The notes below the pieces were generated by a model. It was given only the letters and a program-made list of their open reading frames with translations, was not told the DNA's origin and did no database searches. Source: Hemerocallis citrina (lineage: Eukaryota > Streptophyta > Magnoliopsida > Asparagales > Asphodelaceae). Taken from it: a stretch of DNA of 64,000 bases. Shown piece by piece: positions 46,420 through 55,994 of this stretch. Made by a program: the position numbers and the translations under genes. Every line of letters begins with the position of its first letter. The stretch's first letter is position 1. The DNA is taken from contig CM030362.1 in the NCBI GenBank assembly GCA_017893485.1, positions 31,228,089 to 31,292,088 on the forward strand, read 5' to 3'.

Positions 46420-46830
46420 TGGTCAACTCTAACTCTCGCACCAACAATGCAGTTGAGTGTCAGACCTGTGACGCCCCCTCTTTCCTTTTATCTTGCATAT
46501 ATGAAATCAAAAGAAAAATTCTTTAAAATCTGTGCAAAAATAAAAATTAAGGGAAAATATTTACACATACCTCTCTTTCCCAATCCAATTCGGACCTGAA
46601 ACCCATCCAATCAGACCCCTCTTTTTATCTTCGAACCTGAAATCAAATCAAATAATAAAGAAAGAGGCTTCAAAATCCGAGCTAAAAAAATACAAGAAAA
46701 AAGAAAGGAAAAAGAGGATCCTTTACCTCTAGTTTTACGGCAATGAGAAATCTTCCTTCAATTTTTGCCACTTTTAAACGTTCCTTCTTCGAAACTAGCA
46801 AATTTGTTGGAAATCGGTTGCAAAATATGA
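46420..46830. repeat. Gene-flank block also present at 21840-22200
   Basis: Ordered blocks ACCTGAAATCAAA, TTTTTATCTTC, AAAGAGGAT and ATGAGAAATC occur in both places. This suggests the 21-24 kb unit shares an origin with the 5' part of kinase copy B. A GA microsatellite lies just left, at 46218-46242. Confidence 0.6.
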
Positions 46831-46967
46831 AGAAAGAGGAAGATTAGGGTTTCCAACTTGTACTAAATTTCAGATTTGATAGAAATCTAGAACGAAAATC
46901 CCTCTTTTTTCTTGATGAATCAACAGACTAAACAAAAATATAGATGCATGTTTCGAAAATTGATGAA

Positions 46968-47312
46968 CTCACCGGTCGAACGCTTCCTCGCTTCGCGATC
47001 GGAGTTGGAACGCTTCTTCTTAGGGTTTTAGGGTTGCGGTTTCGGGCGGTGGCGGCCATGGATGAAGAAGGTTCGAGATCAGAAAGGATAGAGATGGAGA
47101 TCGGGATTGGGAATTTGGGATCGGGTTTCGGATTTTGATAGGGTTTTCATCCGGAATCGTAATGAAAAAAGTACTATCCAATATTATTCGGGTCGGATCC
47201 GAGCGGAGAAGGAATGAAGAGGAGATTGGAAATTTGGTATCGGGTTTCGGATTTTGAGAGGGCTTTTGTCCGCAACCGTATGAACAGTACCCTCTTTATT
47301 TATACTTTCGGA
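46968..47312 (-). promoter_or_regulatory. TATA promoter and first (leader) exon, minus strand
   Basis: On the minus strand AGTATAAATAAAG at about 47308-47296 is a good TATA box. The following 300 bp are CT-rich, as in plant leaders, and include a duplicated AAAATCCGAAACCCGAT block (about 47255 and 47130). The exon ends at GACCG followed by GTGAGTTC near 46970, a strong donor. It lies upstream of, and in the same direction as, kinase copy B, whose exons start near 43.93 kb. It is probably that gene's non-coding first exon. The short frame starting ATGGCCGCCACC could be an upstream ORF. Confidence 0.5.
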
Positions 47313-47735
47313 TCCGAGTCCCAAACCGTGTGGGTCTGGCTGTCTAAACCGTGTTAGCTTAAAATCTAAGCCGTAATTAATACACCAAACCGTGTTAGCT
47401 TAAAAACTAAGGAGTAATTAATACACACAAACCGTGCTTGCCTAAAAACTCATCAGTAGTAATTAATACAAACAGTGTATGCTTAAGAGCGGAGATAATT
47501 ATTGTCAATCAGGCTATTTACATTTTAGCCCATAACAATTAATTAAATTACAACTTAAGTGTAGGACTATATGCGAATATTTTTTGAGTGGATATAGTTC
47601 AAGAATTTGTAGACTACTATGGAAAATAACACAAAAACATTTTACTTTGGTTGTTTCCCATACGTATACGATGCACGTTCTAATAAATCTCTAATCTCTG
47701 ATTCCCAATATTTTAGGAGAGTTGGGGTTGTGTAA
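47313..47735. other. AT-rich intergenic stretch
   Basis: Three to four diverged copies of an AACCGTGTTAGCTTAAAA block (47345-47480) are the only structure seen. Confidence 0.5.
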
Positions 47736-48408
47736 CTAAAAAATACGTGCAGTGCACGTGCATAAATAATACAAAGAGCTCTTCAAAATTTTTATTTTTA
47801 AAAATATATATTTATAAAGACGTGTATCGCATATGTAAATTACTGCTTTTTTTTAAAGTAAAAACTCAGACGTAATCGGCAATTGAACCTGAGACCTGAT
47901 TCATATTAGACACATATTGATAGATTTATAAATGACAACTCCTCTTCTCTCATTATAATACTAGTAATTTACACATGCGATGCACGTCTTAATAATTTTT
48001 TAAATATAAAAAAAAACCTCTGACAAAGTGAGGACTCGAACCTGAAACCTTTTTCATATTAGTTATGTACATGCATCACATGTGTTGATAGATTTACAAA
48101 TGACACTAAGTCCTTCTCCCATTATAATATTAGAGTATATATATTACTAGTAGTTAACACGTGCAATGCACGTTTTAATCAATATATAGTTTTTAAAGTA
48201 ATATAATATAGCACGTGTTAGTAAATACATATTTTTTAAAGTAATATAAAAAGTATAATGAGCGAGTTTGAGTTATACCTGTAATGCACATAAATTGGTA
48301 GATTTAAATAAAGTGTATAATGTGAGAGTTTGAGTTGCACATGCAACACACGTAAAGTGGTATATTTACAAATGACACTAAGGGCTTTTCCCATTATAAT
48401 ATTAGAGA
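47736..48408 (-). mobile_element. Chain of small Helitron-like units
   Basis: Unit 1 runs on the minus strand from 48408 (TCTCTAATATT) to CTAG at 48150-48147, with the perfect hairpin ACGTGC-AAT-GCACGT 8 nt before the end and an A/T insertion site. Unit 2 runs from about 48135 to CTAG at 47964-47961, with hairpin ACGTGC/GCATGT. A third unit begins directly after and ends in a degraded hairpin near 47740. The 5' TC, 3' CTRR, subterminal hairpin and lack of target duplication are Helitron features. Sizes are about 262, 175 and 220 bp. Confidence 0.65.
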
Positions 48409-48455
48409 TTAAAGATTAGAGATATTATATATAGATTGATAGATAGATAGATAAT

Positions 48456-49071
48456 TGATATGGGTGGGATGACGTGGCCCCTCCTGGGCCACAGGATCCC
48501 CTCAGGAAACGTGCACCTCCGGATCATCCGGATCCGCCACGTCAGTATCGAAAAATCGCCCGGGCCTCTGCCACGTCAGCCTGGAAACCGCCCGGGCCTC
48601 TGCCACGTCAGCCTGAAAACCGTCCGAGTCTCTGCCACGTCAGCCCTATACCACCCGGGTTTCCACCGCTTCAGCCCCATGGGCAACCGGGTCCAGACCC
48701 GGCCCCAAACGGGTCCAGACCTAGTTGGCTTCTCCTATAAATACCAGGCCCTCTCCCACCTTCACAGGTAACCAATCTCTCTCCCTCTCAAACCCTAGTT
48801 ACTGTTACTCCCTTTCAGTAGCTGACTAGATCGTCGGAGGATCTGCCACCGGGACCAACCCCGGTGTTCCTAGACCGTCTGCAGGTACACGAGACCTCGG
48901 ATCCGAGCCTCCTGATCCGAGCCGAGCATCCAGCCCCCACCTCAATCGAGCCTACTTCCGTACCGTTCGCCCAGCTGAGGGTCGCCAGCACCGGAGCTTC
49001 CTCCACCAATACAAATCGAGTAAGAACTCACACCTGGTGCATCCACACGCCTCCAAAAACAAACTGCATCA
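48456..49071 (+). repeat. 5' LTR of the Tat element
   Basis: The ends are TGATATGGG and AACTGCATCA. A TATA box CTATAAATACC sits at 48735-48745, and U3 has several GCCACGTCAGC repeats (ACGT-core elements at about 48537, 48569, 48602, 48635). The last 100 bp match the 3' LTR closely. Confidence 0.95.
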
Positions 49072-49095
49072 GGTTGGTTCCGTCTGTGGAAAAAC
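49072..49095 (+). promoter_or_regulatory. Primer-binding site region
   Basis: GGTTGGTTCCGTCTGTGG starts one base after the LTR. The TCCGTCTGTGG core occupies the place of the GCGCCGTCTGTGGGA primer site common in Tat elements. Several mismatches make it degenerate. Confidence 0.55.
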
Positions 49096-49478
49096 TCTAT
49101 TGCAGATGCCGACCCGAGCTCAGCCGTCAACGGTACCTCGGCTACCCGAGCTCATATTGCGTCCAAAGCCACGAGAGCTGTCACCTCTGCACGTCGGCAA
49201 GACATGCCTCCACAGGACACCGCTGTCGGGGCTCCTGCATCCAATCACAAGGGGGCCAGTCACGGGCCCTAGCCGGGTGCCTCCCATCCGGTCCAGCCCG
49301 ACCTACAGGGTGTAATCCTGAACCGACAAGCTAGCCGCAGCAGGGGAGGGGCCGCTTCCAACTCGGCCCCAAACCATCCAAAACCTTTGTTCCTAGGACG
49401 GGGGGCGGCACTCAGCCGCGTCGGACGGCAACAGTCGGCTCAACCAAATCGGGCCGAGCGGGCCCCGGTCACTCACAG

Positions 49479-50100
49479 GTGTTCCAAGACTTCCGGAAAG
49501 AAATCCTGGAGGCCATCCGAGGGACTCCCATCGATGAGACTGTCCGCCGTTCCCGCACCCGTTCGGATGCTGAGGCCAGCGTGTCTCGCGCTCCAACAAT
49601 CCAACCAGAGTGTGACGATGACATTTTGAAGCGCCTCCAAGAAATGGAAGACCGCCTCGAACACTTCGGCAACGGCGGCCCAAGGACGGCCCAGGGATAC
49701 AGACCCATCCGTCCTCCTTTCTCCACCCTCATCCTCCAGGCAAAAATACCCCGGAATTTCCGACCACCTCAGTTCGAGACCTACGACGGTGAGGGTGATC
49801 CTGCGGATCACATGGAACGCTTCAAAACCCTCAAGATGATTCACGCATCGGATCCCCTCCTGTGCCGAGCCTTCCCTGCCACCCTTCGGGGTCTGGCTCG
49901 GAAATGGTTCTCCAAGCTCACCCCCGGCTCCATCTATTCTTTCGACCAACTGGAGGGCAACTTCCTCGCCCACTTCGTAACCAGCCGGAAGGCCAAAAGG
50001 ACAAGTGCATCCCTACTTGGCCTCCGGCAGAAGGAAGGGGAGTCGCTCAGGGCATTCGTCCGAAGGTTCCCCGCTGAGCCGAGGTCGGTCTCTTCCCGCA
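49479..50100 (+). pseudogene. gag (capsid) of the Tat element, 3'-truncated
   Basis: The frame contains the Retrotrans_gag-type core ARKWFSKLTPGSIYSFDQLE, followed by NFLAHFVTSRKAKRTSASLL and EGESLRAFVRRF, residues about 135-195. Right after this, near 50075, the sequence jumps to the protease region. The gag C-terminus with the usual zinc knuckle, and the protease N-terminus, are missing. That is a deletion of several hundred codons relative to other Tat elements. The frame between 49037 and 49479 is open in pieces without a domain I recognise. Confidence 0.85.
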
Positions 50101-50128
50101 TTGTGACGCACTCGTCATCAGCCTCAGC

Positions 50129-50560
50129 ATGGCGAACTTCGAGGCCCGGCGAATCCTCGTTGACAACAGGAGCTCGGTCAACATCCTGTTCCTGGAAGCA
50201 TTCGAGAACTTGAAGCTCTCTCGTGATAAGCTAAAGCCGGCTGGATACACCTTGCACGGATTCTCCGGCATTCCGGTTACAATAGAAGGGATCGTCAGCT
50301 TAGACGTCACGGCGGGTACGACCCCAAACAGAAGGACTGAGTCCATGGACTTCATGGTTGAGAATGTCAAGGCAGCCTACAATGCCATACTCGGTCACCC
50401 TGGGCTCTGCTCGCTCCAGGCGGTTCCCTCGGCCTACCACCAGAAGATGAAGTTCCCTACCAACACTGGTGTCGGGGTCGTCCGAGGAAACCAAGAAGCA
50501 GCACGCTCGTGCTACATGATGGTGATCAGGGGCGGTGTATTTCCCCTCGATGCCGTCGAG
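50129..50560 (+). pseudogene. Aspartic protease region of the Tat element, active site altered
   Basis: SMANFEARRILVDNRSSVNI corresponds to the Tat protease segment in which the catalytic triad is normally DTG; here it reads DNR. Downstream GFSGIPVTIEGIVSL, AYNAILGHPGL and VPSAYHQKMKFPT are the normal family landmarks. With the triad changed and the N-terminus deleted the enzyme cannot be active. Confidence 0.85.
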
Positions 50561-50659
50561 CTGCAGCCCGAGAGGGCCCAGCTAGAACCAGAGCCAGCAG
50601 ACGAGCTAGAAGATGTCTCGTTCGAGACAGGAGACGCGTCGAAGCGCTTCCGAGTGAGC

Positions 50660-52050
50660 TGCTCCCTCGCTCCCGACCTCAAGACCGCCCTGATCGACAG
50701 CATTCGCTGCAATGTCGACCTCTTTACCTGGAAGCCCTCTGACATGCCCGGTATCTCCGAGGATCTCATCATGCATAAACTCAGCGTGATTCCCGGGTCA
50801 AAACCGGTTGTCCAAAAGCGACATAAGTTCGCTCCGGAGCGATAGCAGGCGGTATATGCGGAGGTAGACAAGCCCTTGTCCGCGCGTTTCATACAAGATG
50901 TCAGCTACCCTGAGTGGCCGGCGAACGTCGTCATGGTTAAGAAGGCGAGCGGGAGCTGAAGGATCTGCATAGATTTCACTAACCTCAACAAGGCATGCCC
51001 CAAAGATCCGTTCCCCCTCCCCAGCATCGATGCTCTTATTGACGCAACATCGGGTCATGAACTCCTATCCTTCATGGATGCCTTCTCAGGCTATTACTAG
51101 ATCCGGATGTTTCCTCTCGACATCGTCAAGACGTCCTTCGTCACAAACCGAGGACTCTACTGCTACCGGATTATGCCCTTCGGGCTGAAGAACGCCGGTA
51201 CTACTTACCAGAGGCTCGTTAACCGAGTCTTCAAAGATCAAATCGGAGGTAACATGGAGGAGTACGTCGACGACATGCTCGTCAAAAGCCAACTGGGACA
51301 GGATCACGTCACCGACCTGGAAGAGGCCTTCGGGGTCCTTCCGACCCACAACATGAGGCTCAACTCGGCGAAGTGTGTATTCGGCGTCTCCTCGGGAAAG
51401 TTCCTAGGGTTCATTGTCAGCCAGCACGGCATCGAGGCGAACTCCGAAAAAATCCAGGTCATAATAGACATGGCCCCTCCTAGGAACATCAAAGAAGTCC
51501 AGAGGCTAACGGGAAGACTGGCGGCCATCGGCCGTTTCCTCTCCAAGTCTGGAGAGAAGTCCCTTCCGTTCTTTAAGGCACTGCGCGGCACCAGAGGGTT
51601 CGAGTGGGGTACTCAGCAGCAAGAGGCCTTCTCTCAATTAAAGGAGTACCTTGCCAATCCTCCCCTCCTCAGCAAGCCCGAACCGGGTGAACCGCTCTGG
51701 CTCTACCTTTCGGCTTCGGAGAACGTGCTGAGCGCCGTCCTCGTTCGAGAAGAGGAAGGAGTCCAAAAGCCCCTGTACTATGTAAGCAAGGTCCTGCTCG
51801 ACGTCGACACCAGGTATTCCAGGATGGAGAAAGTAGCATACGCCTTGGTTATGGCCGCACGAAAGCTCCGTCCATATTTTCAGGCACATTCGGTCCAGGT
51901 GCTCACGGATCAACCCCTGAAGGCCGTGCTCTATAAGCCCGAGAGCTCGGGGCGACTAGTCAAATGGTCGATCGAGCTCAGTCAGTACAACATCGGCTAT
52001 CAGCCAAGGACGGCCATCAAAGGGCATGCCCTCGCCGAGTTCATCACAGA
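50660..52050 (+). pseudogene. Reverse transcriptase and first (degenerate) RNase H
   Basis: RT landmarks are in one frame: WPANVVMVKKASG, DFTNLNKACPKDPFPLP, SFMDAFSGYY, GLYCYRIMPFGLKNAG, and YVDD at 51263-51274 with both catalytic Asp intact. Three stops interrupt it: TAG at 50843 and TAG at 51098, both where Gln is expected, and TGA at 50957 where Trp is expected. The first RNase H (51690-52040) starts WLYLSASENVLSAVLV, lacking the catalytic Asp. This is normal for Tat elements, where it serves as a tether. Confidence 0.92.
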
Positions 52051-52079
52051 ATGCACCATCTCCGAGCAACCCACAAGCA

Positions 52080-52500
52080 AGGAAGCCAACCAAACGTGGG
52101 AAGTTTACGTCGATGGCTCCTCTTGCGAAGCGGAAAGTGGTACGGGCATCATTCTGTGGGGTCCATATGATTTCCTTCTTCAATACTGCCTCCGCCTCAA
52201 CTTTTCGGCCTCTAACAACGAGGCTGAGTACGAGACCATGATCGTCGGGCTCACCCTGGCTTATCAGGCCGGCGGCAGACAGATCAGGACCTTTAGCGAC
52301 TCTCAGCATGTGGTCAACCAGATCACTGGGGAGTACGAGGCCCGTGACGATCGGATGATCAGGTATCTGGCCGTGGTCCAACGCCTATTAACGTCCTTCG
52401 ACGAATCGGCTGTCTTGAGGATCCCTCGGGAGCAGAACGCCTAGGCCAACGCCCTGTCGAAGTTAGCTTCCTCATCCTTTGAAGGCCTCGACCGCACGGT
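52080..52500 (+). pseudogene. Second, archaeal-type RNase H (aRH)
   Basis: VYVDGSSCEAESGTGI (first Asp), NNEAEYETMIVGL (Glu) and FSDSQHVVNQI (Asp) form an RVT_3-type RNase H. It is followed by YLAVVQRLL and IPREQN. A second RNase H between the tether and integrase is diagnostic for the Tat lineage. A TAG at 52442, where Gln is expected, ends the frame, and the codon two downstream reads Asn for the usual Asp. Confidence 0.9.
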
Positions 52501-52516
52501 CCTGATTGAAGTCCTG

Positions 52517-53836
52517 TTGAAGCCAAGTACAGACTTCCCGGAGGCTCTATGCGTTGAAGACGAAGCTCCTCCCGATGACTGGACCACTCTTATCAAGAAA
52601 TTTCTAATCAAAGTAGAGCTCTCCAAAGACTGGGCTGAAGCGAGGCGGGTAAGGGTCCGATCAGAAAGATTCGCCGTAATCAACGCCACCCTCTTCAAAA
52701 GGTCTTACACAACCACGGACGGCAGATCCTACCTCCGCTGCCTGACTCCAGACAAAGCAAAGTATGCCCTCAAGGAGCTACACGAGGGGATCGGCGGATG
52801 CCACATGGGAAGCCGCTCGCTCGGGCGAAAGGCATTAAATCACGGGTACTACTGGCCCACTATGCTACAAGATGCCCTCTCCCTAGTGAAGCAGTGCGCC
52901 CCCTGTCAACGGTTCTCCCCGTAAAAAGGGCTCCGCAAGCAAATCTCCGTTCCATGGCCAGTCTGACCCCCTTCGCCATGTGGGGAATGGATCTGGTAGG
53001 CCCCTTTCCGAAGGCAACGGGCCAACAAAAGTTTCTCGTAGTGGCGATCGACTACTTCACGAAGTGGATCGAGGTAGAGCCATTAGCAACGATCACCGAG
53101 CAACAGACCAAACAGTTTTTTCTAGAAACACATCGTCTGTCGGTTCGGGATCCCACAGGTGCTCATCACAGACAATGGGACTCAATTTGCGGGTAAGCAT
53201 TTCCGCAAGTTCTGCGAAGATCTCGAGATCCACCAGCGCTTCTCCTCAGTATGCCACCCCCAGTCCAATGGTCAGGCCGAGAACGCGAACCGCCAAATTC
53301 TCGACGGCCTCAAGAAATGACTCGATAACTCTTCTAAGGGGTTATGGGTCGACGAGCTGCCAAGCATGCTCTGGGCCCACCGGACGACAAAGAGAATCCC
53401 CACGGGAGAAACGTCTTTCAATCTGACATACAGGACGGAGGCCGTCATTCCCCTGCAGATCGAGATCCCTTTGCCCCGGATCATGGCTTTCGACGAGGCA
53501 AGTAACTCCGTACAGCTGCAAGCCGACCTATACCTCATAGACAAGGTCAAGGAGAAGTCCGCAATTAGAAGGAGCATTTACCAACAAATGATTGAAAGAT
53601 TCTACAATAAGAAGGTGCGTCCCACCGACATCAAACTCGGAGACCTCGTTCTCCGAAAGCTGGTGGTATCCAATCCCGGCCAGAAAAGGAAATTGGCCCC
53701 AAACTGGGAGGGCCCTTACAGAGTATCCGAGGTCATGCATCCGGGGACGTACCGCCTGACCAACTCGGAAGGCAAGGCCATCAAAAGGCCCTGGAACGCG
53801 GAGCACCTCATCAAGTTCCTAGGAGGAGGGGATTAG
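52517..53836 (+). pseudogene. Integrase of the Tat element
   Basis: The zinc-binding H2C2 region reads ELHEGIGGCHMG, GYYWPTM and CAPCQRF (52770-52918). A one-base shift near 52921 leads to FAMWGMDLVGPFP (first catalytic Asp) and FTKWIEVEPLATIT. A second shift near 53125 leads to VLITDNGTQFAG (second Asp) and HPQSNGQAENANRQ (Glu). TGA at 53318 replaces an expected Arg codon. The C-terminus LAPNWEGPYRV to FLGGGD is a GPY/F module with no chromodomain. All three acidic residues survive across three frames. Confidence 0.92.
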
Positions 53837-53974
53837 CCTCCACCCTATGTAAATTATGAAGAATGTAATCGGCACATCGTGCCTTGTTTTTTGTAAGATT
53901 CCAGTATGTTGTAAATATGCCAGCTTTCTTAAAACAAGTTTATGGCTTTGTATTTGTTCCTATTAAAAACATGT

Positions 53975-54470
53975 CTCGAGCTCGGCGCTCGGATAGCATC
54001 GCGAGCCATATAAGCTTCCTTTACAAACTTGGGGCTCGACGCGCGGATAGCATCGCGAGCCAGTAAAGCTTTCCTTACAAGCTTAGGGCTCGGCGCTCGG
54101 ATAGCATCGCGAGCCAGAAAAAGCTTTCCTTACAAGCTTAAGGCTCGGCGCTCGGATAGCATCGCGAGCCAGAAAAGCTTCTCTTACAAGATTGGGGCTC
54201 GGCACTCGGATAGCATCGCGAGCCATAAAAGCTTCCCTTATAAGCTTGGGGCTCGGTGCTCGGACAGCATCGCGAGCCAGTAAAGCTTTCCTTACAAGCT
54301 TGGGGCTCGGTGCTCAGATAGCATCGCGAGCCAGAAAAAACTTTCCTTACAAGTTTAAGGCTCGGCGCTCGGATAGCATCGCGAGCCAGAAAAGCTTTCC
54401 TTACAAGCTTGGGGCTCGGCGCTCGGATTGCATTGCGAGCCAGAAAAGCCTCCCTTACAAGCTTTCTCCC
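53975..54470. repeat. Array 1: 54-55 bp repeats, about nine copies
   Basis: The core is GCTCGGATAGCATCGCGAGC with spacer TTTCCTTACAAGCTTGG. Starts of GCATCG fall at 53996, 54050, 54104, 54159 and 54213 and continue to about 54430. The core is an imperfect dyad. Confidence 0.95.
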
Positions 54471-54477
54471 CGGTGTT

Positions 54478-55140
54478 ACTGGCTTTCTCCCCGATGTGGG
54501 GGCTCGGCACCTGTCTCTAGCATGATTTGGGCTTCTTCAAGCCCATCAACCTATGCACGAGGCGGCAACCGCTAGCTACACCCGTGCCGTCTTTCTGAGA
54601 ATAAGTGCGGGAGCTCGGCGTCGACCTCGAGCAAGGCCGAGGCTTTCTTCAAAGCCGCTTGACCTTGATGCTCGGCTACGACCTTCAGCTATGCCCGTTA
54701 CTGGCTTTGTCCCCGATGTGAGGCTCGACACCTCTTCCTAGCATGGTTTGGGCTTCTTCAAGCCCATCAACCTATGCGCAAGGCGGCAACCGCCAGCTAC
54801 ACCCGTGCCGTCTTCCTGATAACAAGTGCGGGAGCTCGGCGTCGACCTCAAGCAAGGCCGAGGCTTTCTTCAAAGCACCTCGACCTTAACGCTCAGCGAC
54901 GACCTTCAGCTACGCCCGTTACTAGCTTTCTCCCCGGTGTGGGGGCTCGGTACCTGTCCCTAGCATGGTTTGGGCTTCTTCAAGCCCATCAACCTATGCA
55001 CGAGGCGACAACTGCCAGCTACACCCGTGTCGTCTTCCTGAGAACAAGTGGGGCCTCGTCGTCGAACCCAAGCAAGGCTGCAGCTTTCTTCAAAGCCGCT
55101 CGACCTTGACGCTCGGCTACGACCTACCGCCACGTATGCT
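54478..55140. repeat. Array 2: about 221-bp repeats, three copies
   Basis: A CATGRTTTGGGCTTCTTCAA landmark recurs at 54521, 54742 and 54964. The units differ by scattered substitutions. The open frames here are repeat products. Confidence 0.92.
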
Positions 55141-55994
55141 TCAACAAAATTTCTTTTAAGGTTTAGAGCGTCCCGAGCTTTGAGTCGACTGGTCGACCCT
55201 CCTCTTGCCCGCGAACAACTCGGGGTTTATGGCTTTCACGAGCCCAAAATCCCGAATTGTTCGAGGACGGCAGGGGAGCCACCGACCATCAGCTCCCTCT
55301 GAACATACGAACCAATTGGTCGGCCCACCACTCACCGACGGACAACCCGGGGTCATACGGCCCTCAAGGCCCAAACCCCAAATTGTTCGAGAGTGATTGG
55401 TGTGCCTCCAATCCGGAGCCCTTGGAAAAGTATTGATTTCGGGGCGCCCGCCTCCGGCAGGCACCCAAGTCAAGTGGCAGATCAGCCACTCTCACTTCTT
55501 GACAACCCACAAGGGGGAGTGGGGGTTATATAGCCCCATAAGGGGCGCCATTATTGCGTCTGGGAATGCGAAACGGCAGAAGGCGAAATGTTGCCATAAG
55601 TGCTCTCGGGGAGGTGGAATGTTGTCATTAATGACTTATCGAAAGTCGAAACGCCATGGCATATTTGCCCGTTGCACCAAGTCACCTCGGCAGCGACCTC
55701 CTGTGCAACGAGCTCGGCAACCATCCCCGTTAACCGAGACTACCAAGGGTCAGAAAATCAAATGTTCTTATTATTAGTCATTACTTATAACTCAATGAAC
55801 GTCGGTACAAATACAAAGAACAGCCTACAACTCACTCGACATCTGGCTTAAAACTCAAACTCGGCGCTCCTTTCACGTTCGGCCGGACCAACCTGGGACG
55901 AGAACCCTGCCACCGAGCTTCCCACATCTTCAGGCTGGGCCGCCTCCAATAAAAATGTCGGGGACCGTCCCGGGGTCGAGTTGCTCGCCTCCTC
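55141..55994. other. Non-coding part of the Tat 3' region
   Basis: Two diverged copies of a block with CGGGGT and CCAAATTGTTCGAG-type sequence (about 55210 and 55345) are followed by unique sequence. No domain recognised in the ORFs on either strand. Confidence 0.5.

Noticed and set aside
53884..55300. Series of plus-strand ORFs with repeated RSDSIASQK-like peptides
   Set aside because: Direct translation of the 55-bp and 221-bp repeat arrays; no start context or domain.
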